Source: Flavobacterium sp. JAS
Lineage (GTDB): Bacteria; Bacteroidota; Bacteroidia; Flavobacteriales; Flavobacteriaceae
DNA: 64,000 bases
Assembly (NCBI RefSeq): GCF_020991455.1
Contig: NZ_JAJMOX010000013.1
Location: 124,001-188,000 of the forward strand
Direction: 5' to 3'
Shown here: positions 43,216-52,253 of the stretch, piece by piece
Position numbering within the stretch: the stretch's first letter is position 1
Layout: each line of letters begins with the position of its first letter
Notes under the pieces: generated by a model
What the model was told of the DNA's origin: nothing
What the model saw: only the letters and a program-made list of their open reading frames with translations
Database searches by the model: none
Position numbers and translations under genes: made by a program

Positions 43216-44379
43216 CTAGAAAGTTCCTTCTGAACCTCCTCCACTAAACCCTCCTCCTCCAAAATCCATTGGAGATTCTGATTTTACTTCTGGTTTTAAA
43301 CCAAATGTTGAAGCAACGATTAAAGCTTCGGCATTTAAAATAGAATTCGAATTATTGATTCTATCGGGTTTAAAAGTCAATCCGGTTTCGTTGTCTTTTA
43401 ATCTTTTAATTGAAAAATATGCTATTACGAATAAAACTAACCCACCTAGTGTTAAGGCAACTTCTATTGGTAAAACCGAGTAATAGAATCGAATGGTATA
43501 AATAGAAAATCCGATGGCTAAAAAGCTTATCCAAAGCATGATTCTATCTTTTGTTTTTAAGGCTTGAACCAAATAAACAATCGGGACAATTAGCGTAAAA
43601 GCATAAAAGAAAATCGCAAAAGGAATATCTTGTCCAGGAAGTACTTCATTTCCTAAAAGCATTACAGAAAGTTCTCTGACTACCAAATAATTACAAGAAA
43701 GATAAAACAATATCAAACAGAAACTATTGACTAACAAAAGCCCATTGTAATAATAGCTTTCCTTGAGATTATTAATCGTTTTTTTAGTAAAAAAGTAAAA
43801 TACCGCGGCAAATATCATGGCTACAAATGGTAAAATAGTTTTTCCAATAGCACCAAACTCAAACAAGCCATAAAATAAAACAGCCGAAGAAGCTAAACAG
43901 AAAACTAACAGCGAGAGTAGATGTAAATATCTTCTATACAATACAAACGAAGCTATTGCTACGAAAATAGCAATGACTAATTCGTATCCATCTGTAGAAA
44001 TTCCGATGGCAATTCCTAAATTCAAAAGTGCTCCCAAACAAAAGGCATCATCTAAACCGTGACTATGATATTTTTGATTGGCTAATAATTCGGCTCCTGT
44101 AAAACCGACTGCAGCAAAGATGTAACAGCAAATTTTAAAGAAAAAATTCTCACCACTTAAACCAAATAACGAAATTGCGCCGCATATTGATAAATACAAA
44201 AATGATCCTAGTAAAAAGAATCCTAATCGTACCAAAATATTACTGCTACCTTTAAAATCAGGCAATTGTTTTTTAATTAAATCTTTTTGCTCTTTACTTA
44301 TAAAACCTGCGTTTTGTAAAGAATTTGCTTCTTCCAGCAAAGCCAAATCATCTAAAAATTGTTTATCGTGTAATATCAT
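43216..44379 (-). CDS. Polytopic membrane protein with Gly-rich C-terminus
   Basis: 387 residues with about ten to eleven membrane segments after a short cytoplasmic N-terminus (LLEEANSLQNAGFISKEQKDLIKK). The layout resembles the DUF2157/DUF4401 group of uncharacterised membrane proteins. The C-terminus MDFGGGGFSGGGSEGTF is glycine-rich, a feature also seen in TPM-domain and DUF2207 proteins. Its ATG overlaps the stop of the upstream gene by 4 bases, so the two are translationally coupled and probably form a complex. Function unknown. Confidence 0.72.
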   Translation of the reverse strand: MILHDKQFLDDLALLEEANSLQNAGFISKEQKDLIKKQLPDFKGSSNILVRLGFFLLGSFLYLSICGAISLFGLSGENFFFKICCYIFAAVGFTGAELLANQKYHSHGLDDAFCLGALLNLGIAIGISTDGYELVIAIFVAIASFVLYRRYLHLLSLLVFCLASSAVLFYGLFEFGAIGKTILPFVAMIFAAVFYFFTKKTINNLKESYYYNGLLLVNSFCLILFYLSCNYLVVRELSVMLLGNEVLPGQDIPFAIFFYAFTLIVPIVYLVQALKTKDRIMLWISFLAIGFSIYTIRFYYSVLPIEVALTLGGLVLFVIAYFSIKRLKDNETGLTFKPDRINNSNSILNAEALIVASTFGLKPEVKSESPMDFGGGGFSGGGSEGTF

Positions 44380-45377
44380 TTGGCAATTTCTTTATTGAAG
44401 TTTTTAATAAGTTTAATAAATAATACTATTGAGCCTATAAAATAAGCAGGCAACATAAAAATGAATAACATCCAGACATCACTAAAGTCAATATGTTCAA
44501 AAATTCTAAACAAGAATATATTAAAACCAATATAAGCATAGACAATCATAAAAACATATAGCGAAATCGCCTTGAGATTGTGACTAACTTGATAAAAATA
44601 ATAAGACGAACCTGCCAGAACAAAAGCGAAAATCATCCAAATACCATCACTATAATAATCCACCAGACTATTGATAGAAGCAATACTTATGATATGCAAA
44701 GCAAATGTTAGATAAATAATAGTAAAATGCGTTTTTAGCTGAATTTTGGTGCTGTAAACTGTCCATAGAATAAGTAAAACTCCAAGCATTATTGCGGAAT
44801 AACTTAAAGTTTGATCTGCATAAAAATTGCTATTATTTAGTAAATCCTGTGGTGTTACCGAAAGCCCAACATACGCTGCCAAACCTGTAATAGCAATTGT
44901 TAGAACACTTTTATTATCAAAATAATAAGCGCAAAAGAAACTGACCAATGTTGGAATTAAAGTTGCCAATCCGTAATGTGTTCCGAAGGGTTTGTATTGA
45001 AATTGCAGATAACCTATAAAAATACACGTTAGAATATTCGCAGCCAAAACTAAATATTCTAAAACCGGATGTTCAAAAGTAGTTTCCGATTTTTGGAAGC
45101 CTTTTGCATTTTTAAAGCAATAATAAAAACAAACTCCAATAACGATCAATAATAACGAAAGAATCGCAATATGGCCAATACTGTCAATGTTTTTATAAAT
45201 CAAAATTCCGATTCCGGATGTAAACAACAAAACCGATAAATAGAGAAATAATTTCAATTCTGCATTTAGCGAAAAAATATTCAGATTACGATAAGCCATA
45301 ATTTCCTGATACTGATTTTCGGTTATTAGATTTCTTCCTAACAGAGATTTAGTAGCCTCTTCTTCAAACTTCCTCAT
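44376..45377 (-). CDS. DUF2157 membrane protein
   Basis: 333 residues. The N-terminal part EEATKSLLGRNLITENQYQEI (about residues 4-26) and the following membrane segments are the DUF2157 pattern. About ten hydrophobic segments follow (for example LSVLLFTSGIGILIY near residue 47 and AILSLLLIVIGVCFYYCF near 75). No catalytic motif can be seen. It overlaps the next gene's start by 4 bases (ATGA), with which it likely works. The argH terminator lies between it and the arginine operon, so it is a separate transcription unit. Confidence 0.78.
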   Translation of the reverse strand: MRKFEEEATKSLLGRNLITENQYQEIMAYRNLNIFSLNAELKLFLYLSVLLFTSGIGILIYKNIDSIGHIAILSLLLIVIGVCFYYCFKNAKGFQKSETTFEHPVLEYLVLAANILTCIFIGYLQFQYKPFGTHYGLATLIPTLVSFFCAYYFDNKSVLTIAITGLAAYVGLSVTPQDLLNNSNFYADQTLSYSAIMLGVLLILWTVYSTKIQLKTHFTIIYLTFALHIISIASINSLVDYYSDGIWMIFAFVLAGSSYYFYQVSHNLKAISLYVFMIVYAYIGFNIFLFRIFEHIDFSDVWMLFIFMLPAYFIGSIVLFIKLIKNFNKEIAK

Positions 45378-45462
45378 GTTTTAAATTTATAATTGCAAAT
45401 CAAAAATAGTGTTTTTATTTGTAAGATGAATATTGTGAAATGTTAGATGTTAGATGTTACTT

Positions 45463-45505
45463 AAAAAGAGAAACCCGAATCAAAGATTCGGGTTTCTCTT
45501 TTTTT
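45463..45505 (-). terminator. Terminator of the arginine operon (after argH)
   Basis: A perfect 19-bp stem (arms 45463-45481 and 45485-45503; core GAGAAACCCGAATC) with the 3-nt loop AAA, and A- and T-runs on the flanks. It ends the ten-gene operon about 60 bases after argH. Confidence 0.92.
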
Positions 45506-45567
45506 ATGAATAGTAATTGTTTTTTCATTTTACAATTAACATCTCACTTTTTACAATAAACATTTCA

Positions 45568-46848
45568 TTAAAAAGCTGCTTTCATCTTCTCTTTGATTGC
45601 ATTTAGGCACAAATTATTGATACTGCCTTCATGCGTATGTTTTGTTTCTTTTGGAGATTGATACGTTCCTGCCTCTAATTGTTCTGCAACGGCTTTGTAT
45701 GCATCTCTAAATGGCATTCCGGCAACAACCATTTCGTTTAAAGTATCTACCGTAAACAAATAATCGTACTTTTTATCTTTTAAAATATTGTCTTTTACCG
45801 TAATATCTTTTACGGAGAAAATCGCAATATCCAAACATGCTTTCAGGTTTTGAAGTGCAGGGAACAAACCTTCTTTCAAAAGCTGTAAATCTCTGTGATA
45901 ACCGCTTGGTAAATTATTAGTGATTAAAGTGATTTCGTATGGAAGTGCCTGAATCTTGTTGCATTTTCCTCTAATTAATTCAAATACATCAGGGTTTTTC
46001 TTGTGTGGCATAATGCTCGAACCTGTTGTAAGATGTGCCGGTAAACTGATAAAATCAAAGTTTTGACTCATATACAAACAAACGTCCATTGCAAATTTTG
46101 ACAACGTTGCTGCAACGCTGCTCATGGCAAATGCTACAGTTTTCTCCGCTTTTCCACGGCTCATTTGAGCGGCAACAGCGTTGAATTTTAAGGTTTCGAA
46201 ACCCAATTCCTGAGTGGTAAAAGTTCTGTTGATTGGAAAAGAACTTCCGTAACCTGCCGCAGATCCTAACGGATTTTGATCCACAACTTTTAAAGCTGCG
46301 TTCAACATCGTAATATCATCAATTAAACTTTCGGCGTAAGCTGAAAACCACATCCCGAATGACGATGGCATTGCGATTTGTAAATGTGTATAACCCGGCA
46401 ATAAAACATTTTGGTGCTTCTCTGCCGATTCCATTAACAAGTCAAACAAGGTTTTTACTTGTTCTTTTATGGCTTTTAATTCGTCTTTTAAATATAAATG
46501 AACATCTACTAAAACCTGATCGTTACGAGAACGTGCTGTGTGGATTTTTTTTCCGGCATCGCCAAGTTTTACGGTCAATAAATATTCTATTTTGGAATGT
46601 ACGTCTTCAAAACTGTCTTCGATTTCGAAATTTCCTATTACAACATCTGCAATAATTTCGTTTAAAGCATCCACTAAAGAAGTTGTTTCTTCCGGAGTCA
46701 ATAATCCAATTTGCCCAAGCATTTTGGCATGTGCGATTGAACCTAAAGCATCGTATTTTGCCAGAACCAAATCCAGTTCACGATCGTTTCCAACGGTGAA
46801 ATGTTCGATTTGTTTGTCTGTTGCAATTCCTTTTTCCCAAAGTTTCAT
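45568..46848 (-). CDS. argH: Argininosuccinate lyase
   Basis: 426 residues. Last step of arginine synthesis: argininosuccinate to arginine and fumarate; cytoplasmic tetramer of the fumarase superfamily. The signature TGSSIMPHKKNPDVFELIRG near residue 273 holds the catalytic Ser; KIHTARSRNDQVLVDVHLYL near residue 102 and LPGYTHLQIAMPSSFG near 150 are further substrate blocks. The ATG at 46848 (MKLWEKGIATDKQ) is chosen; ten more in-frame codons upstream begin inside the inverted-repeat spacer and do not fit the family. Slightly shorter than the usual 450-460 residues, as in other Bacteroidota. Last gene of the operon. Confidence 0.95.
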   Translation of the reverse strand: MKLWEKGIATDKQIEHFTVGNDRELDLVLAKYDALGSIAHAKMLGQIGLLTPEETTSLVDALNEIIADVVIGNFEIEDSFEDVHSKIEYLLTVKLGDAGKKIHTARSRNDQVLVDVHLYLKDELKAIKEQVKTLFDLLMESAEKHQNVLLPGYTHLQIAMPSSFGMWFSAYAESLIDDITMLNAALKVVDQNPLGSAAGYGSSFPINRTFTTQELGFETLKFNAVAAQMSRGKAEKTVAFAMSSVAATLSKFAMDVCLYMSQNFDFISLPAHLTTGSSIMPHKKNPDVFELIRGKCNKIQALPYEITLITNNLPSGYHRDLQLLKEGLFPALQNLKACLDIAIFSVKDITVKDNILKDKKYDYLFTVDTLNEMVVAGMPFRDAYKAVAEQLEAGTYQSPKETKHTHEGSINNLCLNAIKEKMKAAF

Positions 46849-46864
46849 AGATAATGTTTTTTTT

Positions 46865-46927
46865 CGCCACGAATTCACGAATTATTTTTGATAATCTTTG
46901 AAGATATAAATTCGTGAATTCGTGGCG
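46865..46927. repeat. Inverted repeat, GCCACGAATT family, copy 4
   Basis: Perfect 19-base arms (CGCCACGAATTCACGAATT at 46865-46883, partner at 46909-46927) with a 25-base loop, in the argE-argH spacer. Confidence 0.9.
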
Positions 46928-46938
46928 TTTATTTTTTC

Positions 46939-48009
46939 TTATAATTTAAAGAAATCGGTTAGTATTTTGATATACAAATCGACTCCTTCCTCGATTTCGT
47001 TGATGAAAATAAATTCATCTGCTGAATGTGACCGCAGCGTTTCTCCTGGTCCTAACTTTAAAGACTGACAACTCAAAACAGATTGATCTGAAAGTGTTGG
47101 CGAGCCATAAGTTGTTCTTCCTAAAGCGATTCCAGCTTGTACCAAACCGTGCGCAACCGGAATAGACGATGCGTTTAAATGCATTGATCTTGGTGTTACT
47201 TCGGCATTTACATTGGCTTTTACAACTTCCAGAATTTCGGTATTTGAATAACAGTCTGTTACACGAATATCTACAACTAAATCACATTCTGACGGCACAA
47301 CATTATGCTGTTTTCCTGCACTGATTTGTGTTACGGTCATTTTTACGGGACCTAAAACATCTGAGATTTTATCGAATTTATAGTTTTTAAACCATTCCAT
47401 TACCGGAATTGATTTGTATAATGAATTATCATCGTTTTGGTGCGCAGCGTGACTTGCAGTTCCTTTTACTTTTACGTCCAAAACTAACAAACCTTTCTCA
47501 GCTACAGCCAATTGCATTAATGTTGGTTCGCCTACAATGGCGCAATCTAACTCTGGTAAATGCTTTAAAACGCTATTTAAACCATTTTTCCCACTGCTTT
47601 CTTCTTCGGCGGAAGCCACAATTACAATATTATGAGACAGGTTTTGATTCTCATAAAAATGAACAAACGTCGCCAATAACGAAACTAAACATCCTCCGGC
47701 ATCATTGCTTCCTAATCCGAATAATTTACCATCTTTCTCGATTGCTTTAAACGGATCGTTTGTGTAAGCTTGGTTTGGTTTTACGGTATCGTGGTGCGAA
47801 TTCAGTAAAAGTGTTGGTTTATTTTCGTCAAAATATTTGTTGAAAGCCCACACATTATTATTTTCTCTTTTAAAAGGAATTTTGTTTTGATTGAACCAAT
47901 TTTCTATTAAAAGTGCCGTCTGATCTTCTTCACTTGAAAATGAAGGCGTTTCAATTAGATTCTTCAATAATGCAATTGCTTCCTGGGTAAGCGTTTCTAT
48001 ATTTTTCAT
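46939..48009 (-). CDS. argE: M20-family N-acyl-ornithine/citrulline deacylase
   Basis: 356 residues, zinc-dependent M20 peptidase fold. In this operon, which has an acylornithine carbamoyltransferase, its expected substrate is N-acetyl- or N-succinyl-citrulline rather than acetylornithine (inference). Metal ligands: His and Asp in LLNSHHDTVKP (near residue 70), Asp in GLGSNDAGGCLVSLLA (near 103), Glu pair in VASAEEESSGKNG (near 137); VDIRVTD near 245 belongs to the dimerisation domain end. The ATG at 48009 is used, as the 12 upstream in-frame codons lie in repeat sequence (CACGAAGGCTCAAAG). Last but one gene of the arginine operon. Confidence 0.88.
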   Translation of the reverse strand: MKNIETLTQEAIALLKNLIETPSFSSEEDQTALLIENWFNQNKIPFKRENNNVWAFNKYFDENKPTLLLNSHHDTVKPNQAYTNDPFKAIEKDGKLFGLGSNDAGGCLVSLLATFVHFYENQNLSHNIVIVASAEEESSGKNGLNSVLKHLPELDCAIVGEPTLMQLAVAEKGLLVLDVKVKGTASHAAHQNDDNSLYKSIPVMEWFKNYKFDKISDVLGPVKMTVTQISAGKQHNVVPSECDLVVDIRVTDCYSNTEILEVVKANVNAEVTPRSMHLNASSIPVAHGLVQAGIALGRTTYGSPTLSDQSVLSCQSLKLGPGETLRSHSADEFIFINEIEEGVDLYIKILTDFFKL

Positions 48010-48146
48010 AGGTGTAGGTTCTCTGCCACGAAGGCTCAAAGTCACAAAGTTTTTTATTGATTTTGTTAATCAATTTTGTGACGATTTTAATTTGCGCAAA
48101 TTTCTAAAATTAATATTTAAAACAACTTCCGCAGCTATCTTTTTTT

Positions 48147-48216
48147 GCCACGAATTACACAAATTTTCGCTAATTTTTTTAAATTTTAATTCGTGAAAAT
48201 TTGTGCAATTCTTGGC
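48147..48216. repeat. Inverted repeat, GCCACGAATT family, copy 5
   Basis: GCCACGAATTACACAAATTT at 48147 pairs with AAATTTGTGCAATTCTTGGC ending at 48216, with one mismatch over the arms, in the argB-argE spacer. Confidence 0.85.
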
Positions 48217-48224
48217 TATATCTT

Positions 48225-49001
48225 TTATAACGTAATCGTTGTGTGTAAAACGTCCGGATTCTGTAACATTCTGTGATGTCCGATTTTGATTTTCTGAACG
48301 CCACGAGATAAACTATTGAAACAATTATCCAATTTCGGTATCATTCCGGAATGAATTACTTTTTCAGCTTTTAGTTTGTTGTATAATTCTTCGTTAATTT
48401 CTGTTATTACAGATGAATCGTCTTCTGAATCTTGCAAAACGCCTTGTTTTTCAAAACAATATGTTAGTGTAACATCAAAAACTTCAGACAATGCAATTGA
48501 TAATTCGCTTGCAATGGTATCGGCATTAGTATTTAAAAGTTGTCCGTTTTTGTCGTGCGTAATGGCGCAAAAAACAGGAACAATTCCAGCTTCAAGCAAC
48601 GTTTTTAATAATGATGTATTAACTTGTTTTACATCGCCCACAAAACCGTAATCTATTGTTGGGTGATTTCGTTTTGTTGATTGAATCAAATTTCCATCAG
48701 CTCCGGAAAATCCCATTGCATTGTTATTTTTTGCCTGCAATTGTGCCACAATATCTTTATTGATTTGTCCGGCGTAAATCATCACCACAACGTCAAGCAT
48801 TGGAGCATCTGTAATTCGGCGACCTTCAATCATTTGGGGCACTAAACCAATACTCTGAGCCATTTTTGTAGCCGATTTTCCACCACCGTGAACTAAAACT
48901 TTATAACCTTCAATCTTAGAAAAGTCGGTTAAGAATTGTTCTAACTCGGTTGGGTTATCGATTATGTTTCCACCAATTTTTATTACTTTAACTTTTTTCA
49001 T
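48225..49001 (-). CDS. argB: Acetylglutamate kinase (possibly acting on another acylglutamate)
   Basis: 258 residues of the amino-acid kinase family. It phosphorylates N-acyl-glutamate, the second step of arginine synthesis. The N-terminal KVIKIGGNIIDN and GGGKSATKMAQSIGLVPQ (near residue 45) bind ATP and substrate; TNADTIASELSIALS near 165 and HSGMIPKLDNCFNSL near 222 are the further conserved blocks. The ATG at 49001 is chosen over an in-frame one 33 bases upstream in repeat sequence. It lacks the N-terminal helix of arginine-sensitive kinases, so feedback by arginine at this enzyme is doubtful (inference). Confidence 0.94.
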   Translation of the reverse strand: MKKVKVIKIGGNIIDNPTELEQFLTDFSKIEGYKVLVHGGGKSATKMAQSIGLVPQMIEGRRITDAPMLDVVVMIYAGQINKDIVAQLQAKNNNAMGFSGADGNLIQSTKRNHPTIDYGFVGDVKQVNTSLLKTLLEAGIVPVFCAITHDKNGQLLNTNADTIASELSIALSEVFDVTLTYCFEKQGVLQDSEDDSSVITEINEELYNKLKAEKVIHSGMIPKLDNCFNSLSRGVQKIKIGHHRMLQNPDVLHTTITL

Positions 49002-49007
49002 GAGGGA

Positions 49008-49071
49008 CAAAGGTTCAGAGGAACAAAGGGACAAAGTTTAGATTCAGTTTGTAAAAACCTCTGAACCTTTG
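49008..49071. repeat. Inverted repeat in the argB-argF' spacer (CAAAGGTTCAGAGG)
   Basis: CAAAGGTTCAGAGG at 49008-49021 pairs perfectly with CCTCTGAACCTTTG at 49058-49071; further CAAAG phrases extend on both sides to about 49092. Confidence 0.8.
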
Positions 49072-49097
49072 CAACTTTGTACCTTTGCACCTTCAAA

Positions 49098-50045
49098 TTA
49101 TAACTTCTTTAAAATCTTCTGCAAAACTAATTGTGCTGAATACGTTCTGTTATTCGCTTGCTGAATTACGATTGAATTTTCGCTGTCGATAACTTCATCG
49201 CTTACAATTACATTACGACGAACCGGAAGGCAGTGCATGAATTTTCCGTTATTGGTTAGAGCCATTTTTTCGGCTGTAACTGTCCAGTTTGGATCTATGT
49301 TGGTTACTTTTCCGTAGTCGTTGAAGTTGCTCCAGTTTTTTACGTAGACAAAATCAGCGTTTTCAAAGGCTTTGTTTTGATCGTATTCAATTTTGCAGTC
49401 TTTTGTAATTTCCGGGCTCAATTCGTAACCTTCAGGATGTGTGATTACAAAATCCATATCTTTTTGCATTTGCATCATCTCTACAAATGAATTCGCAACT
49501 GCCTGAGGCAAAGCTTTTGGATGTGGCGCCCACGAAAGCACTACTTTTGGTTTATGTTTCGTTTTGTATTCTTCCATCGTAATGGCGTCTGCCAAAGACT
49601 GCATTGGATGACGAACAGCACTTTCCATATTTACTATTGGCACAGTTGCGTGTTTCAAGAATCCTGAAATTACCGTTTCGGCATAATCTTTTTCTTTGTC
49701 TACTAAACCTGCAAAAGCACGAATGGCAATAATATCACAATACTGAGAAACTACTTCTGCAGCTTCTTTAATATGCTCGGAAGCGCCGGAATCCATAATG
49801 GCTCCGTCTTCGAATTCTAATGTCCAGCCTTCGTTGGTGAAATTCATTACCATAACGTTCATTCCTAAGTTTATAGCTGCTTTTTGAGTACTCAAACGCG
49901 TTCTTAAACTTGGATTGAAGAATAACATTCCCAGAGTTTTATTTTTCCCTAGGTCTTGATTTTTAAGTGGGTTCTTTTTGATTTTCAACGCACTTTTCAC
50001 CCATTTTGATAATGAGTTGATGTCTTTTATTGAAATATAGTTCAT
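49098..50045 (-). CDS. argF': N-acylornithine carbamoyltransferase (acetyl or succinyl)
   Basis: 315 residues. It carbamoylates an N-acylated ornithine to N-acylcitrulline, the route used by Xanthomonas (acetyl) and Bacteroides (succinyl) in place of the standard OTCase. The carbamoyl-phosphate site is NPSLRTRLSTQKAA (near residue 44) and the C-terminal catalytic motif is MHCLPVRRNVIVSDEVID (near 272). SWAPHPKALPQAVANSFVEM and ITHPEGYELSPE also match this subgroup rather than OTCases. At the position of the specificity residue (Pro in the succinyl, Glu in the acetyl enzymes, as I recall) this protein appears to have Ser (DSGASEHIKEA), so the acyl group is undecided. Confidence 0.9.
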   Translation of the reverse strand: MNYISIKDINSLSKWVKSALKIKKNPLKNQDLGKNKTLGMLFFNPSLRTRLSTQKAAINLGMNVMVMNFTNEGWTLEFEDGAIMDSGASEHIKEAAEVVSQYCDIIAIRAFAGLVDKEKDYAETVISGFLKHATVPIVNMESAVRHPMQSLADAITMEEYKTKHKPKVVLSWAPHPKALPQAVANSFVEMMQMQKDMDFVITHPEGYELSPEITKDCKIEYDQNKAFENADFVYVKNWSNFNDYGKVTNIDPNWTVTAEKMALTNNGKFMHCLPVRRNVIVSDEVIDSENSIVIQQANNRTYSAQLVLQKILKKL

Positions 50046-50055
50046 GTCTTTTTAT

Positions 50056-50122
50056 TGTTTAATCGTTAATTTGTTTAACTGTTTATTTGCTTGATCGATT
50101 AACCGAATTAACGATTAAACAA
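50056..50122. repeat. Inverted repeat in the argF'-proB spacer (GTTTAATCGTTAATT)
   Basis: TGTTTAATCGTTAATTTGTT from 50056 pairs with GAATTAACGATTAAACA ending at about 50122, with few mismatches. A closely related phrase forms the repeat in the argD-proA spacer. Confidence 0.75.
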
Positions 50123-50132
50123 ATAAACACTT

Positions 50133-50894
50133 CTACACAATTTTCGTAAAAGGAATTTCTCCTTTTAAAGCCTTCAAAATAAAATTATCATTTAATCCGT
50201 TTACGATCCAGGTTTCGATATTAGCTGCTTTTGCAATTCCGGCTGCTTCTATTTTTGACTGCATTCCACCTGTTCCGTGTGATGATTTTGATTCTCCGAT
50301 TTCTTTTTCTAATACTTTCAGATCGTTTACCAATTTTATCGTTTCAGGATTTTCATCATGGATAGAATCTTTCGTGTAAATTCCGTTTGTATTGGTGGCA
50401 ATAATCAGAATATCAACATTTAAAAGAACTGCCGTTAAGGCTGCTAATTTATCATTATCTCCAAACCGAATCTCATCTGTGGCAACGGTATCGTTTTCAT
50501 TAATAATCGGAATGTAATTGTTCTCGACCAAAACATTTATTGTATTGACAATATTGACTTTCGACTGATCTTTTTCGAAATCGGAATACGACAATAAACA
50601 TTGTGATGTCAATAATCCTAAATCACTGAAGTTCTCATGGAAAATCCGCATTAAATGAGGCTGTCCAATCGAAGCTAAGGCTTGTTTCAATGCAATTTCT
50701 TTACCTTTACTCTCCAATTTCACAAACTGTTTGGCGGCTGCGATTGCTCCTGAACTTACGATTACAAATTCGTAATCTTTGTTTAAGGCTGCAATCTGCA
50801 TTCCGAGGTCTTCAATTTTACCCCGCGAAATATGATTGGTTTCTTTGGTTAAAGTATTACTTCCTATTTTTAATAAAATCCGTTTTTTGCTCAT
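50133..50894 (-). CDS. proB: Glutamate 5-kinase, kinase domain only
   Basis: 253 residues. First step of proline synthesis: glutamate to gamma-glutamyl phosphate. Amino-acid kinase blocks: RILLKIGSNTLTKETN at the start, IVSSGAIAAAKQF near residue 45, ENDTVATDEIRFGDNDKLAALTA near 137 in two adjoining blocks, and SHGTGGMQSKIEAAGIAKAA near 205. The C-terminal PUA domain of the E. coli type (about 110 residues more) is absent, as in some other bacteria. It lies between proA and argF' in the arginine operon, so proline and arginine synthesis are co-expressed. Confidence 0.93.
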   Translation of the reverse strand: MSKKRILLKIGSNTLTKETNHISRGKIEDLGMQIAALNKDYEFVIVSSGAIAAAKQFVKLESKGKEIALKQALASIGQPHLMRIFHENFSDLGLLTSQCLLSYSDFEKDQSKVNIVNTINVLVENNYIPIINENDTVATDEIRFGDNDKLAALTAVLLNVDILIIATNTNGIYTKDSIHDENPETIKLVNDLKVLEKEIGESKSSHGTGGMQSKIEAAGIAKAANIETWIVNGLNDNFILKALKGEIPFTKIV

Positions 50895-50904
50895 TTTGTT
50901 TTGG

Positions 50905-51036
50905 TTTTGCCACGAAGGCTCAAAGGCACAAAGTTTTTTTTTAATATTGTGAACGTTTATAAACGCTAAGTTCGCAAAGCAATATCTATAGATAAGATCA
51001 AAATTATCTAATTATCTAATTGATAAATTATCTCAA
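50905..51036. repeat. Repeat-rich proA-proB spacer
   Basis: It contains GCCACGAAGGCTCAAAGGCA (a phrase also at 48025), AAGTTCGCAAAGC (as near 2480) and four close copies of ATTATCTAATT between 51002 and 51043. The last partly repeats what is seen near 2500-2540. No ORF. Confidence 0.65.
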
Positions 51037-52230
51037 TTATCTAATTTGTCCTTCTCCGTACACGTACCATTTATTGGTCACAAGATGCTGAAGACCAATT
51101 GGTCCGCGTTGATGTAATTTATCAGTGCTTATGGCTAATTCTCCGCCAAGACCAAATTGTCCGCCATCTGTGAAACGGGTTGATGCATTGTGATAAACTG
51201 CTGCTGCATCAATTGATTCCATGAATTGCTTTGCAATATTTTCATCTTTTGTAATTATTGCTGCCGAATGTCCGCCACAATATTTATTGATTTTTTCGAT
51301 TGCATGTTCCTCTGAATCAATTGTTCCGATTACGATTTTATAATCCAGAAACTCTTCATACCAAATATCTTCGTTTTGAAGCGTTTCTGTGTCTTCAAAG
51401 CTTTTTAGCGATTCGTCAACAATAACTTCTACTTTATTTTCGATTAAAGTTTCAATTAAAATAGCTGTAAAACCTTCAAAATTTGGTAATCTTGAATCTA
51501 TTAAAACTTTATCTAAAGCATTACAAGCCGAAATTTTAGAAGTTTTAGCGTTTAAAATTACTTTTAAAGCTAAATCTGTATCTGCATCATGGTGAACGTA
51601 CACAAAATTATTTCCACGTCCACTAACAATTACCGGGCAAGTGGCGTGTTGTTTGACAAATTCAATTAATTTTTCTCCGCCTCTTGGAACAATTAAATCG
51701 ACTTTTTGAGTTGGTTTTTCTAAGAAAGCTTGTGTTTCAGCCCGATTATAGTTTAGATATTCAACCCAATCTTTTGAAATTCCATTTTCTTCTAAAGCCT
51801 TGTGCCATAAATCAATAATTTTCAAATTTGATCTTAAAGATTCTTTTCCTCCTTTTAATAAAATCTTATTTCCGGATTTAAAGGCAATTCCTCCTGCTTC
51901 TATGGTAACGTCGGGGCGTGATTCGTAAATAATTAATATCGTTCCGAAAGCTGCTGTTTTATTAACAACTTTGATTCCATTATCATGAACAAAATGAAAA
52001 CGCTCTACTCCAACCGGATCATCCTGTGACGCCAACTGGTTTAAGGATAAAATCATCTCGTCGACTTTTTTATCATCTACTTTCAAGCGTTCTTCCATCG
52101 CAAGATCTGAGCCGTCATAAGCGAGTAAATCTTCCTGATTCGTTAGAATAATTTGATTCCGCTCCTGCTCGACCACCTTTGCCATAGTCCGCAAAACAAG
52201 ATTGCGTTTTTCAATTGATAATGGGTTCAT
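51037..52230 (-). CDS. proA: Gamma-glutamyl phosphate reductase (glutamate-5-semialdehyde dehydrogenase)
   Basis: 397 residues. It reduces gamma-glutamyl phosphate to glutamate-5-semialdehyde with NADPH, the second step of proline synthesis. The catalytic Cys is in NAKTSKISACNALDKVLI near residue 238; IIYESRPDVTIEAGGIAFKS near 104 and VPRGGEKLIEFV near 183 bind cofactor. Length and block order are as usual for ProA. Situated between argD and proB in the arginine operon, 142 bases before proB. Confidence 0.94.
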   Translation of the reverse strand: MNPLSIEKRNLVLRTMAKVVEQERNQIILTNQEDLLAYDGSDLAMEERLKVDDKKVDEMILSLNQLASQDDPVGVERFHFVHDNGIKVVNKTAAFGTILIIYESRPDVTIEAGGIAFKSGNKILLKGGKESLRSNLKIIDLWHKALEENGISKDWVEYLNYNRAETQAFLEKPTQKVDLIVPRGGEKLIEFVKQHATCPVIVSGRGNNFVYVHHDADTDLALKVILNAKTSKISACNALDKVLIDSRLPNFEGFTAILIETLIENKVEVIVDESLKSFEDTETLQNEDIWYEEFLDYKIVIGTIDSEEHAIEKINKYCGGHSAAIITKDENIAKQFMESIDAAAVYHNASTRFTDGGQFGLGGELAISTDKLHQRGPIGLQHLVTNKWYVYGEGQIR

Positions 52231-52253
52231 TTTTTTGGTTTAATTGGTTAATC

